Shown: piece after piece, positions 26,619-35,300 of the stretch
Layout of the letters: each line of letters starts with the position of its first letter
Numbering within the stretch: the first letter of the stretch is position 1
Assembly: GCA_045599365.1 (NCBI GenBank)
Contig: JAZRVS010000050.1
Coordinates: forward strand, 1-40,634
Origin: UBA1715 sp045599365
GTDB taxonomy: Bacteria > Bacteroidota > Bacteroidia > Bacteroidales > UBA1715
DNA: 40,634 nucleotides
Direction of reading: 5' to 3'
Program-made: the position numbers and the translations under genes
The notes under the pieces: generated by a model
Databases searched by the model: none
Seen by the model: the letters and a program-made list of their open reading frames with translations, nothing else
What the model was told of the DNA's origin: nothing

Positions 26619-27653
26619 ATGGATAAAAAAGATATCAACATATCAACTCGTGAAGAAATAGACGACAAAATGTATCAACCTTTGGTTGAACAAATCAGTT
26701 TGTTGTTGACGGAGAGCAGAAAAAATGTATCTTCCACTATCAATCGCATAATGATTGAAACATATTGGAATATAGGTAAATACATTGTTGAGTTTGAGCA
26801 GAACGGACAGGCAAAAGTTGCATACGGAAAATCCCCATTGACGAAACTTTCACAGATTCTCACAGTACGGTTTGGAAGAGGTTTTAGCCGTCCTAATCTC
26901 GTGAATATGAAGAAGTTTTATCTTGTATATTCAAATTGTCAGACATTGTCTGACAATTTAAGTTGGTCTCATATCTGCCAGTTACTGCAAATAGACGATG
27001 AACTTGAGCGCAGTTTCTATGAAAAAGAATGTGCTTCGCAGAAATGGAATTTTAGAGAATTGAAACGACAAATGTCTTCCGCTCTATATTTTCGTTTGGC
27101 GGCAAGCAAAGACAAGGAGGGCATTTTGCAATTGGCAAATGAAGGAATTATAGTGAATAAGCCCGAAGATATCATCAAAGACTCATATACTCTTGAATTT
27201 CTTGGGATACCAGAAGATTATCGTTACTCCGAAACGGAACTTGAACAAAAGATTATTGATAACCTACAGATGTTTTTACTCGAAATGGGCAAAGGTCTTG
27301 CTTTTGTAAAAAGGCAATATCCAATGTCCATAAACAATCGCCATTATCATTGCGATCTTGTTTTTTATCATCGTATATTGAAGTGTTTTGTTCTGATAGA
27401 TCTCAAACGAGATAGTGTGCAACACGAAGATATTGGGCAGATGAATATGTATCTTGGCTATTTTGCAAGAGAGGAGAATATGCCAGATGATAATCCTCCG
27501 ATAGGAATTATTCTTTCGCATTTCAAAGATGATTTATTGGTGGAGTATGCCACATACGGTATGGATGCCAATTTATTCGTCTCAAAATATCAACTTTACT
27601 TGCCTAATGTTGAGGAACTAAAGGCAATAGTTAACAGAAATTTAGATAGATAA
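26619..27653 (+). CDS. YhcG/DUF1016 family PDDEXK nuclease
   Basis: The 344-residue protein has the two-domain DUF1016 layout: an N-terminal helical domain (about residues 15-165, with NRIMIETYWNIGKYIVEFEQ, then FGRGFSRPNLVNMKKFY and LSWSHICQLL), and a C-terminal nuclease domain. There E207-rich YSETELEQKIIDNLQMFLLE is followed by D246 (HYHCDLVFY) and D261-L-K263 (VLIDLKRD), a PD-(D/E)xK catalytic set. YhcG proteins are linked to mobile-element defence and often neighbour restriction systems, as here, where type III mod and res follow. The gene is flanked by direct repeats and holds a 27-nt perfect palindrome. Its exact cut specificity is unknown. Confidence 0.88.
   Translation: MDKKDINISTREEIDDKMYQPLVEQISLLLTESRKNVSSTINRIMIETYWNIGKYIVEFEQNGQAKVAYGKSPLTKLSQILTVRFGRGFSRPNLVNMKKFYLVYSNCQTLSDNLSWSHICQLLQIDDELERSFYEKECASQKWNFRELKRQMSSALYFRLAASKDKEGILQLANEGIIVNKPEDIIKDSYTLEFLGIPEDYRYSETELEQKIIDNLQMFLLEMGKGLAFVKRQYPMSINNRHYHCDLVFYHRILKCFVLIDLKRDSVQHEDIGQMNMYLGYFAREENMPDDNPPIGIILSHFKDDLLVEYATYGMDANLFVSKYQLYLPNVEELKAIVNRNLDR
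26933..26959. repeat. Perfect 27-nt palindrome inside yhcG
   Basis: AAATTGTCAGACA (26933-26945), a single T, and TGTCTGACAATTT (26947-26959) are exact reverse complements. It encodes the variable CQTLSDN linker before the conserved LSWSH motif. It could form a strong hairpin or be a binding site. Confidence 0.85.
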
Positions 27654-27700
27654 AGACTATATTTCAAAATGAAAATTTAAAAGACTAATAAAAAAATAAA

Positions 27701-27741
27701 CTTTAACTAACATATTAATTAACATAGCGTTTGCTATTTAT
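27701..27741. repeat. Direct repeat flanking yhcG, right copy
   Basis: Matches 26574-26614. It contains the hairpin ATAGC-GTTT-GCTAT, so both copies carry a small hairpin around a shared GCGTTTG. Confidence 0.6.
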
Positions 27742-27745
27742 TCGG

Positions 27746-27870
27746 ATACTCAGTAAAATTTGCAGATTTTAGAGATGTGTTTATGACGAATAAGTTCAGT
27801 GAACGTCTGCGCTTTGGCGTGGACGGAACTTGTTCATAAACACGGGTCTCTGCAAATTCCCACTGAGTAT
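27746..27870. repeat. Long imperfect palindrome upstream of mod
   Basis: Paired blocks from outside in: ATACTCAGT with ACTGAGTAT, ATTTGCAGA with TCTGCAAAT, GTGTTTATGA with TCATAAACAC, AAGTTC with GAACTT, and an apex CGTC-TG-CGC-TTTG-GCG-TG-GACG. The arms are interrupted by small unpaired bulges. The transcript would fold into one stem of about 125 nt. Confidence 0.8.
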
Positions 27871-27930
27871 GATAAGCGAAGTTCACGCTTTTTTCATTCT
27901 TTGGGAGTTTGCAGCTCGTGTTTCCAGTAA

Positions 27931-27956
27931 GTATGCTGAACGCTTTAAAAGCATAC
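27931..27956 (+). promoter_or_regulatory. Hairpin adjoining the mod start codon
   Basis: GTATGCT pairs with AGCATAC around a 12-base loop; the stem ends 4 bases before ATG 27961 and could limit ribosome access to mod. Confidence 0.4.
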
Positions 27957-27960
27957 GCCG

Positions 27961-29712
27961 ATGAATGTATCCAAACAACATCGCGAAGACTTGCTGAATA
28001 AAATTCAGCAAATTCGCACTTACATTGCCTCTGCCCAGCAAGACCAAAACACGGGCAACTTACTGCAATATCTTGATGAAATTACCAAAGATGTGAAAGG
28101 CAAGAAATATGGGCTTGTCTTTGAACAGCACCGTGAAAAGATTGACGAAATGCTCGAAACTCACACGCCAGTCCTCACCGAGCAGAAAGACCTTTTCATT
28201 GACAATGGCGGCGAAATGAATTTCCTCATCGAAGGCGACAACCTTGCTGCATTAAAACTCCTTGAAAAAACGCACAAGGGAAAGATTGACGTGATTTACA
28301 TTGATCCGCCATATAATACAGGGAGTAATGATTTCCAATACGATGACAATTTTGTAAACAAAGACGATTTATTTCGTCATTCAAAATGGTTGTCCTTTAT
28401 GGAATCCCGACTTAGGATTGCTGTATCATTATTGAAAGAAACTGGTAATATTTTAATTTCAATAAATGAAAATGAAGTCTTTGGATTGAAATTACTATGT
28501 GACGAGATTTTCGGAGAAGACAACTATTTGACAACCTTTGCTGTAAAAGTGAGACATGAAAACCGAATACTAAAAGGTGATAAAGATTTTCATGAAGTGT
28601 TTGAGTATCTATTGTTTTACAGGAAATCTACTAAATACAAAACAAGTAAACGGGTTTTTGACAACAGCTCAAATGATGACTATGTTTGGACAATTAAAGA
28701 ACTTGAAGCCCCAAAAGAAACAATTCAAATGGGAAACAAAACCGTTTCGGTGTTTGCACCAGAACAATATGAATTACAAAGCGGAGAACCTTCTTCAAAG
28801 AAATTCAAAAAAATAAGTATCCGAGGCAGTATAAAAGATGGTAATAGTAGTGGACGGTTTTTCATGGCACATTTGAATCAGTTTATGGGAAAGAAACTTG
28901 GTTATTTGTATAAAGTTGAAAACATGGGAGATGATGAGTTTGGCTATAGGTATTTCATCATACCAGACAAACGGAACAGAAAAAATGGAGATTATTTGCA
29001 AGGCGTACCAAAATCTCGCACAGAAACAAAAGATGTTCCTTATGCAAATCTTCTTGATTTCGAACAATCTTTCAATAATGTAGGCTACGAAGGAGATGTT
29101 GAGTTCAGGAATGGGAAAAAACCTATTGCATTTCTACAACATTGCTTAGACATGAGCGGATTATCTAAAGGGTCGAAAACCGTTTTAGATTTTTTTGCTG
29201 GAAGTGGTTCGACTGGTCATGCATTGTTGAATTACAATTTCATAAAAAAAACAAAAAGCAAATTCATTCTCTGCACTAACAACGAAAACAACATCTGCCG
29301 TGATGTTACCTACGAACGTTTGAAAACTGTCATCACTGGCAAACGCAAAGATGGCAGCGAGTACAACGAAAAATACGACGCTTCTCTCAAATACTACAAA
29401 ATCGATTTCGTGAAAATAGATGAAAAAATGTATTACGAATACGCCGATGAATTGCTGCTGCACATTCGCGAACTGGTTGAATTGGAAAACGGCGTCAATT
29501 TCAACGGCAATGCCGAAATCGCCATCGTGCTTACCGATGCCGAAATGGAAAAATTTGTGGCTGACGGTCGTGGAGGCTCGGCGTGCCGAGTTTCTACATT
29601 GTATCGCGGTCACGATGTGCTGATGACAGCCGAACAAGAATCGTTTTTGCAAGAAAAGGGTATCAAGGTGAATGTCATTCCCGATTATTATTACAACGAA
29701 CTTAACCGATAG
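27961..29712 (+). CDS. mod: Type III restriction-modification DNA methyltransferase (Mod)
   Basis: A 583-residue beta-class N6-adenine methyltransferase. Motif IV DPPYNTG starts at residue 115 and precedes motif I FAGSGSTGH at residue 412, with the target-recognition region between them, as in EcoP15I Mod. Mod reads the asymmetric recognition site and methylates one strand; with Res it forms the restriction complex. Base composition is mosaic: hand-counted GC is 45% at 28021-28080, 33% at 28621-28680 and 55% at 29521-29580, so the recognition region is more AT-rich than both flanks. An A8 run lies at about 29243-29250. The TAG stop overlaps the Shine-Dalgarno of res. Confidence 0.94.
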   Translation: MNVSKQHREDLLNKIQQIRTYIASAQQDQNTGNLLQYLDEITKDVKGKKYGLVFEQHREKIDEMLETHTPVLTEQKDLFIDNGGEMNFLIEGDNLAALKLLEKTHKGKIDVIYIDPPYNTGSNDFQYDDNFVNKDDLFRHSKWLSFMESRLRIAVSLLKETGNILISINENEVFGLKLLCDEIFGEDNYLTTFAVKVRHENRILKGDKDFHEVFEYLLFYRKSTKYKTSKRVFDNSSNDDYVWTIKELEAPKETIQMGNKTVSVFAPEQYELQSGEPSSKKFKKISIRGSIKDGNSSGRFFMAHLNQFMGKKLGYLYKVENMGDDEFGYRYFIIPDKRNRKNGDYLQGVPKSRTETKDVPYANLLDFEQSFNNVGYEGDVEFRNGKKPIAFLQHCLDMSGLSKGSKTVLDFFAGSGSTGHALLNYNFIKKTKSKFILCTNNENNICRDVTYERLKTVITGKRKDGSEYNEKYDASLKYYKIDFVKIDEKMYYEYADELLLHIRELVELENGVNFNGNAEIAIVLTDAEMEKFVADGRGGSACRVSTLYRGHDVLMTAEQESFLQEKGIKVNVIPDYYYNELNR

Positions 29713-29716
29713 GAGG
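29711..29716 (+). promoter_or_regulatory. Canonical Shine-Dalgarno for res
   Basis: AGGAGG, 7 bases before ATG 29724 and overlapping the mod stop. Almost no other gene in the window has one, which fits an imported module and fixes the res start. Confidence 0.75.
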
Positions 29717-29723
29717 AAACAAC

Positions 29724-31982
29724 ATGAATTTAGCGGAATTTCAACTGACAGCCATTGCTGCACTCAAAGAAGCAATGGAAAACGACAAACAGGAAATCAT
29801 CTTGAAAAGTCCTACGGGAAGTGGCAAAACCATCATTCTTACTCACTTCATGGATGAATATTGCAAAAGCGTACCGAATATTGTGTTTGTATGGCTTACT
29901 CCAGGCAAAGGCGACCTTGAGGAACAGAGCAAAGCCAAAATGGACAAATACATTCACAATGCGCAGACCAAGCTCTTGTCTGATGTGATGACGAGCGGTT
30001 TTGCCGAAAACGACAGTTGTTTCATCAACTGGGAAAAACTCACCAAAAAAGGAAACAATGCACTGAAAGACGGTGAACGTAAAAACCTCTTGGAACACAT
30101 AGAAACAGCACGAAACAATGGTTTGCAGTTCAAAATAATCGTGGACGAAAGCCACCAGAACGACAGCGTGAAAGCCAACGAAATACTCCAGTATTTCCAA
30201 ACAGATAAAATTATTCGTACATCGGCAACGCCCAAAGGATTCAACAAAGATGCGGTTACATTTATCGAAGTGCCAGAAAGCGAAGTAATAGCATCGGGTT
30301 TGATAAAAAAGCTGCTCATCATCAACGAAAATTTCCAAAAAGATGAAAACACCGACGATCAGATAACATTTCTGCTTGATAAGGCTTTGGAAAAACAGCA
30401 CGCGCTGAGAAGCGGGTTTTTGCAAAGAAATTCAAATGTAAATCCTCTTATTGTCGTTCAGCTGCCGAATAAAAACGATGTTTTGCTTGAACAAGTGGAA
30501 AACTATTTTGAAGGAAAACAAATCACTTACGAAAATGGTTCATTGGCCATTTGGCTCAGCGACAAAAAAGAGAATCTTGACGGAATCGAAGCCAATGATG
30601 CACAACCAATTGCCGTAATAATAAAGCAAGCTGTAGCAACGGGTTGGGACTGCCCGCGTGCGCATATTCTCGTGAAACTTCGCGACAATATGAACGAAAC
30701 ATTCGAGATTCAGACTATTGGCCGCATACGTCGTATGCCAGAAGCAAAGCACTACGAAAACGGCTTGCTCGACAGTTGCTACCTTTACACTCTTGACGAA
30801 AAATTTACCGAAGGAGTCCAGACTTCTATGGGCAAAGGCGCATTAAATGCTATAAAATTGTATTTGAAAAACGAACACAAGGAATTTACACTGAAAGGAC
30901 AATATAAGTCGGACTTAACAACCATAGCACGAAATAGTCAGCAGGCACTTACAGCAATTGCAAATTTCTTTAAGCAAACATATAAAACAGATAAGAACTA
31001 TAAAACCAACAAAACACGTTTGGAATCAGAAGGTTATATTTTTTCAAAAAATATTGTGCGACATACGGTTTCAGGAGATGTACGTCAGATAAGTCAGTCG
31101 GAGTTTGATCAGTTGAATGATGTCAATTTAAGTGAAACATTAAATACGCACAAACACGGTCGCGAATTTCATCATCACGTTGCCAATATTGGTTTAAAAA
31201 TAGGACTTTCATACGATCAGATGAACATCATCATCCGACGTTTGTTCGGCAAAAAAGACAAATTCACAAAGCGCATATTGGAATTGGAAATTCGTGATTT
31301 GTATGCCTTTGTCATCAATAATTCCGACAAACTCCGCCATGATATAACTCAAGCCATGGCTGCCGATTTGAATCAAACCTCTTTGCCAATGGCAAATCAA
31401 ATTACGGAGTACGACTTTCACATTCCGCAGGAAACCATTTTTACATACGACGAACATTCGAAGACGCAGGAATCTTGCAGCAAGAATGTCTATAAAGGTT
31501 ATTTGCAGTCGGCTGAACCACGTTCCGATTCGGAACGGGCGTTTGAAAAATTCTGTGAGTCGTGTGATACAGTGAAATGGTTCTACAAGAATGGAGACAA
31601 AGGAAATGAGTATTTTTCAATTGTTTATACCGATAATTTCGGCAAACTGAAATCTTTCTATCCAGATTATATTCTTGGCTTAGCTAATAGTGAGACTTGG
31701 ATTATTGAAACAAAAGGAGGTTTCAGTAGAACTGGCGAGAGCGAAGATATTGATAAATTTTCGCCAAAGAAATTTGCGGTTTTGAAAGATTATCTACAAA
31801 AACATAATTTAAATGGCGGATTTGTTCGTAAGGATAAGCAAAGTCAGGAACTTTGTGTTTGTTTAGAAAACTATTCCGATAACATTCAAAGCAATGATTG
31901 GCAGTTGTTAAAAGATGTTGTTAAGAAAACATCTTATGTACGTATTGCGGCAGATTCTCGTCCGCCATACGGTAAAAAATAA
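29724..31982 (+). CDS. res: Type III restriction endonuclease/translocase (Res)
   Basis: A 752-residue SF2 helicase-nuclease. Walker A SPTGSGKT is at residues 29-36, motif II D141-E-S-H, motif III SATPKG, motif VI QTIGRIRRMPE from residue 330. The C-terminal nuclease site has D648 (FYPDYIL) and E662-T-K664 (WIIETKGG), the PD-ExK set of type III Res. ATP hydrolysis drives communication between two inversely oriented sites before cutting. It is shorter than EcoP1/EcoP15I Res (about 970 residues), but all catalytic motifs are present. Composition changes within the gene, about 40% GC at 30661-30720 and 33% at 31021-31080 and 31801-31860 by hand count. It forms an operon with mod. Confidence 0.93.
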   Translation: MNLAEFQLTAIAALKEAMENDKQEIILKSPTGSGKTIILTHFMDEYCKSVPNIVFVWLTPGKGDLEEQSKAKMDKYIHNAQTKLLSDVMTSGFAENDSCFINWEKLTKKGNNALKDGERKNLLEHIETARNNGLQFKIIVDESHQNDSVKANEILQYFQTDKIIRTSATPKGFNKDAVTFIEVPESEVIASGLIKKLLIINENFQKDENTDDQITFLLDKALEKQHALRSGFLQRNSNVNPLIVVQLPNKNDVLLEQVENYFEGKQITYENGSLAIWLSDKKENLDGIEANDAQPIAVIIKQAVATGWDCPRAHILVKLRDNMNETFEIQTIGRIRRMPEAKHYENGLLDSCYLYTLDEKFTEGVQTSMGKGALNAIKLYLKNEHKEFTLKGQYKSDLTTIARNSQQALTAIANFFKQTYKTDKNYKTNKTRLESEGYIFSKNIVRHTVSGDVRQISQSEFDQLNDVNLSETLNTHKHGREFHHHVANIGLKIGLSYDQMNIIIRRLFGKKDKFTKRILELEIRDLYAFVINNSDKLRHDITQAMAADLNQTSLPMANQITEYDFHIPQETIFTYDEHSKTQESCSKNVYKGYLQSAEPRSDSERAFEKFCESCDTVKWFYKNGDKGNEYFSIVYTDNFGKLKSFYPDYILGLANSETWIIETKGGFSRTGESEDIDKFSPKKFAVLKDYLQKHNLNGGFVRKDKQSQELCVCLENYSDNIQSNDWQLLKDVVKKTSYVRIAADSRPPYGKK

Positions 31983-31988
31983 ATTGGT

Positions 31989-32187
31989 AACAATATACAT
32001 CTTGGCAGCAATTTAGTTGTCAGTTGTCAGTTTCCAGTTGTCAGTTGTCAGTTTCCAGTTTCCAGTTGTCAGTTGTCAGTTGCCAGACGAGATCTTTGTG
32101 TAATCAACTTAGCATTATGGAAATAAAACTGGAAACTGCCTGCTGATATCTGATAGCAAATGATTGTGCAGCCAACTTGTATATTCT
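31989..32187. repeat. Dispersed inverted-end element, copy 3 (longest)
   Basis: About 199 bp. The left end AACAATATACATCTTGGCAG and the right end GCAGCCAACTTGTATATT are inverted copies. Next to the left end is an expanded heptamer run of about 12 CAGTTGT/CAGTTTC units, then the conserved centre TTTGTGTAATCAACTT and an AACTGGAAACTG arm. It aligns with copy 1 in reverse orientation. Copy 1 has only a few heptamers, so unit number differs between copies. Confidence 0.75.
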
Positions 32188-32194
32188 TTCCTTC

Positions 32195-32229
32195 TTAACT
32201 CTTAATTCTTAACTCTTAACTCTTAACTT
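32195..32229. repeat. Heptamer array, TTAACTC type (5 units)
   Basis: TTAACTC, TTAATTC, TTAACTC, TTAACTC, TTAACTT, directly after the dispersed element. Confidence 0.8.
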
Positions 32230-32245
32230 CCTCGTTGTCTCATTT

Positions 32246-32275
32246 TTTGTTAAAAAATCCTTTGAAATACTTGCT
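32246..32275 (+). promoter_or_regulatory. Weak promoter candidate for the T9SS cargo gene
   Basis: TTTG at 32246-32249, 18 bases, then TACTTGC at 32268, one mismatch from the -7 consensus. The leader would be about 65 bases. Confidence 0.3.
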
Positions 32276-32330
32276 TTTGGCCCTAAAAAATTCATAACTT
32301 GCAACAAACTTTTATAGGCGAATAAGAAAA

Positions 32331-32335
32331 AGGAG
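32331..32335 (+). promoter_or_regulatory. Ribosome-binding site deciding the 32346 start
   Basis: AGGAG lies 10 bases before ATG 32346 but only 4 bases before the in-frame GTG 32340, favouring the ATG, which also gives a better signal peptide. Confidence 0.5.
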
Positions 32336-32345
32336 TGAGGTGCTT

Positions 32346-35300
32346 ATGAAACATATTTATCTCATTTTTGCAAGTGTTTTTCTTATTGTTTCTTTCGCAT
32401 TTGCGGACGGAACAAAGCAGCTTATGCCTAATTGTGGCACGGAAACGAATCCACAGCCGAAAGGGAATTGCTATTTGAATATAGGCGCTCGAGAAGGTGG
32501 TTCTGGTATTTCTCGTCCTTTTGCTCGTTACAATCATTCTACTGGAACTCATTGTGATGAGCCAAACAAGTTGCAGATTCGAATAATTGACCCTACAACA
32601 GAGAGAATTCAATTTGGATTTAATGGTAGCACGTCACTAAAATATAGATTGTGTGACCCAGACGGCAATGTTGTCATTGGTGGAACTACAGATATACAGC
32701 ATGGAGGGAGTGGAAGCATAACAGAATGTAAGGGCTATGCGCTTCCGTCAAGTGGACAAACAGGATACATTAGTACGTACGCTCAAGCGTACTATGGTCC
32801 GAAATCTATTAATTCCAATGGCTATAACTATATAGAGTATGTTCCTACGATGGAGGGAAATTACTTCTTGGAGTTTGACAATGGTTCTGATTTTGTACCA
32901 GAACAAGCATCAGGTACGGCATATACATTGGAATTATTTGATGTTACTGTTGTTGATACAAAGACAGCAACAATTGGTACTGACAATAAAATTGTTGCAG
33001 GGACGGCAAAGGCTATTGATGGACGTGTTTGGTCAAGAGCGTGGGGCTTAAACACGAATGGCTCGAGTAACGAAGCATGGACAACCTTTTATACTATGTC
33101 AACAGACAATTATGTCTCAAAAGTATATCTTTCTGGATTCAAACCGTATCAGTTTGTTATTGCATGTAATTCCTATGGATCAAAGTCTACAGGAGATATG
33201 GAGAAGGACAGGAAGTCTTTGCATGTTACGGCAGATCCATCAAAGGATATTCCTGAGTATCAGGTGTTTTTAACGTGTCCAAGTGAAGATGAATGGGGCA
33301 AGGCAAGTCTTCCTCACCTTCCTGAAAATTTGACGTTTGCAGGTGATGCCATGACGTGTGAGGATTTGATTTTTGTGGTTCAATTGCTGTATAATGAAAA
33401 TGCGCAGCTTGAATTGCATCTCGACACAGATGAAGATGGTGTTGCCGATAGAGTTATTGCAAGTTTGTTACAAGCAAATATTGCAAAAGATCGTGGTTAT
33501 CATTATCCGTGGAAAGACTCTACCGAATTGAAAAAAACGGGAATGCATGTGTATAGTTATTCCCCAATAACAGAGGGATGTTCCCGAAAATATTCCCTTT
33601 CTCTTTTTGATCAAACGTATAAGTATGATTACGATATAAGTTTGGCGGGAGAAAGTGGCGAGACAAGCGATCGTGTAAACCCGGGGGACCTTTTGAAGGT
33701 GTTGTATAAAGATGGTGATAAAGTTGATGATAGTAAATATGAGTTAAACGAATCGTTGGGATCCGAGAAAAATCCAGTAATATTATCTAGTAATGCCGAT
33801 TTTGAACGACTTGCAACAGCTGTGAATACAGGGGGAGATTATGAGTTTACCATAGAGAACTTTTATTGTAAAAAAGATGATGGAGTAACTACTTGTTACC
33901 CTCGTACGTTTACGATACCAAATAATGATGGCTTTAAGAATACATATTTCTATTGTGCGTTCAATACTGGAATAGTGAACTTGGATGCGAGTTGGCAAGG
34001 AATTGGTACCGCGGAAAAACCTTTCAAAGGACATTTTGGTGCAGGACGATATGTTGAAAATCCTGCTAATGTGAAGACTGCTACTGATATAGCTTCTGCA
34101 GGAGATCAGGATACAATTATTTTCTCTGATGCAACATGTGGACTCTTTAATTATTGCGATGGAGCAACAATTGACAACATACACGTGAAAGGAAGTATTT
34201 CTGCCAGTGATGGAAATTCTTTTGGTGCCATTTGCGGTACTGCAACAAATACAAGTTTTGAACATTGTACAAATCATTGTACAATATCGTCTATTGCTTC
34301 TAATACTGGAGGTATAGTTGGTATGGCAACGCAATGTGCTATTGATTCTTGTTATAATTATGGCAGTCTCACTTCTACAAATTCAAGTGCTAATGTTGGC
34401 GGTATAGTTGGTTTGTTGAATAATGACGATAGTCGTGAATTGTTCTTTTGTTATAATAGTGGAACCATAAGCGGAGGCAATAATGTTGGTGGTATTGTTG
34501 GTTATGCGAAAAATAAAGTGGATAGTGATGATGTAACTGCTACTGCACTTCCTTATATTTATGATTGTAAGAATGTGGGGGATGTTGAAGGAACATCTGG
34601 TGGTGGTATTGTAGGATATAATGAAGCATATACAATATCACAATGTTACAATAGTGGTACAATATCAGACGGATATGCAATATGTTCTGTAAATGAAGTC
34701 TACAATGAATATGTACGTATTTATGATTGTTTGAATATAGGAGAAACGGAGTCTTTATGTGATGGAGGTTTAATAGACAAATCACTGTCAAATACATTAT
34801 ATTACGAGATAGGGACGGAAACTGAAGGAAGTTCTATAGAGTCTATTTTAGAAACATTCGGCTGTGGTGATTATAGCGAAGATGATGAAGATGACAAAGG
34901 TGAAACTGAAGAGGCAGAAGATGAAACTGAAGGAGCCGAAGGAGGAACTGGAGGCGAAGATGTTGTTGCGAGTTGTCCGTTTTATTATGATGGCGTAGTG
35001 TTAGATTTGTTTTCAACACTGTGTTGTGGTACAGTGTGGCGGATGGAAGATGCAGGACGATTATATCAAAATGATTCCACGTTCTATGTTAAATGGGATG
35101 GAAAAGATTCTGATGGAGAATGTGTTACGGGAAATGTGGAAGTAAACTATCAAAAGAATTCAGGAGTTACACATTTTCCGTTCTATGATTCCGAAAAAAG
35201 TGGAGATGATCCAGATAGAGAGCCTGGATTGGTAGTATATCGCATGTCTCCTATCAAGGAAGAGGAGAAAGAAAGTGAACAATATGGTAATTTGCCAAAA

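Larger units (their letters stand above)
27654..27960. other. 307-bp leader region between yhcG and mod
   Basis: No gene is seen. It holds, in order: an AT-rich stretch, the right copy of the direct repeat (27701-27741), a large imperfect palindrome (27746-27870), a short hairpin AAGCG/CGCTT followed by a T-run (27874-27894, a weak terminator or attenuator candidate), a degenerate partial echo of the palindrome arm (27908-27942), and a 7-bp hairpin ending 4 bases before the mod ATG. It is likely the regulatory or boundary region of the restriction system. Confidence 0.6.
31983..32345. other. 363-bp intergenic region after res
   Basis: Contains dispersed element copy 3, a TTAACTC heptamer array, a weak promoter candidate and the ribosome-binding site of the next gene. 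No coding region or RNA gene is seen. Confidence 0.6.

Noticed and set aside
27746..27870. Integron attC site
   Set aside because: Long imperfect palindrome, but there is no GTTRRRY/RYYYAAC core pair and no integrase in view.
29730..30425. 231-codon open frame antisense to res
   Set aside because: It lies wholly opposite the helicase motifs of res and its translation is Phe/Cys/Val rich without domains; a codon-usage shadow.
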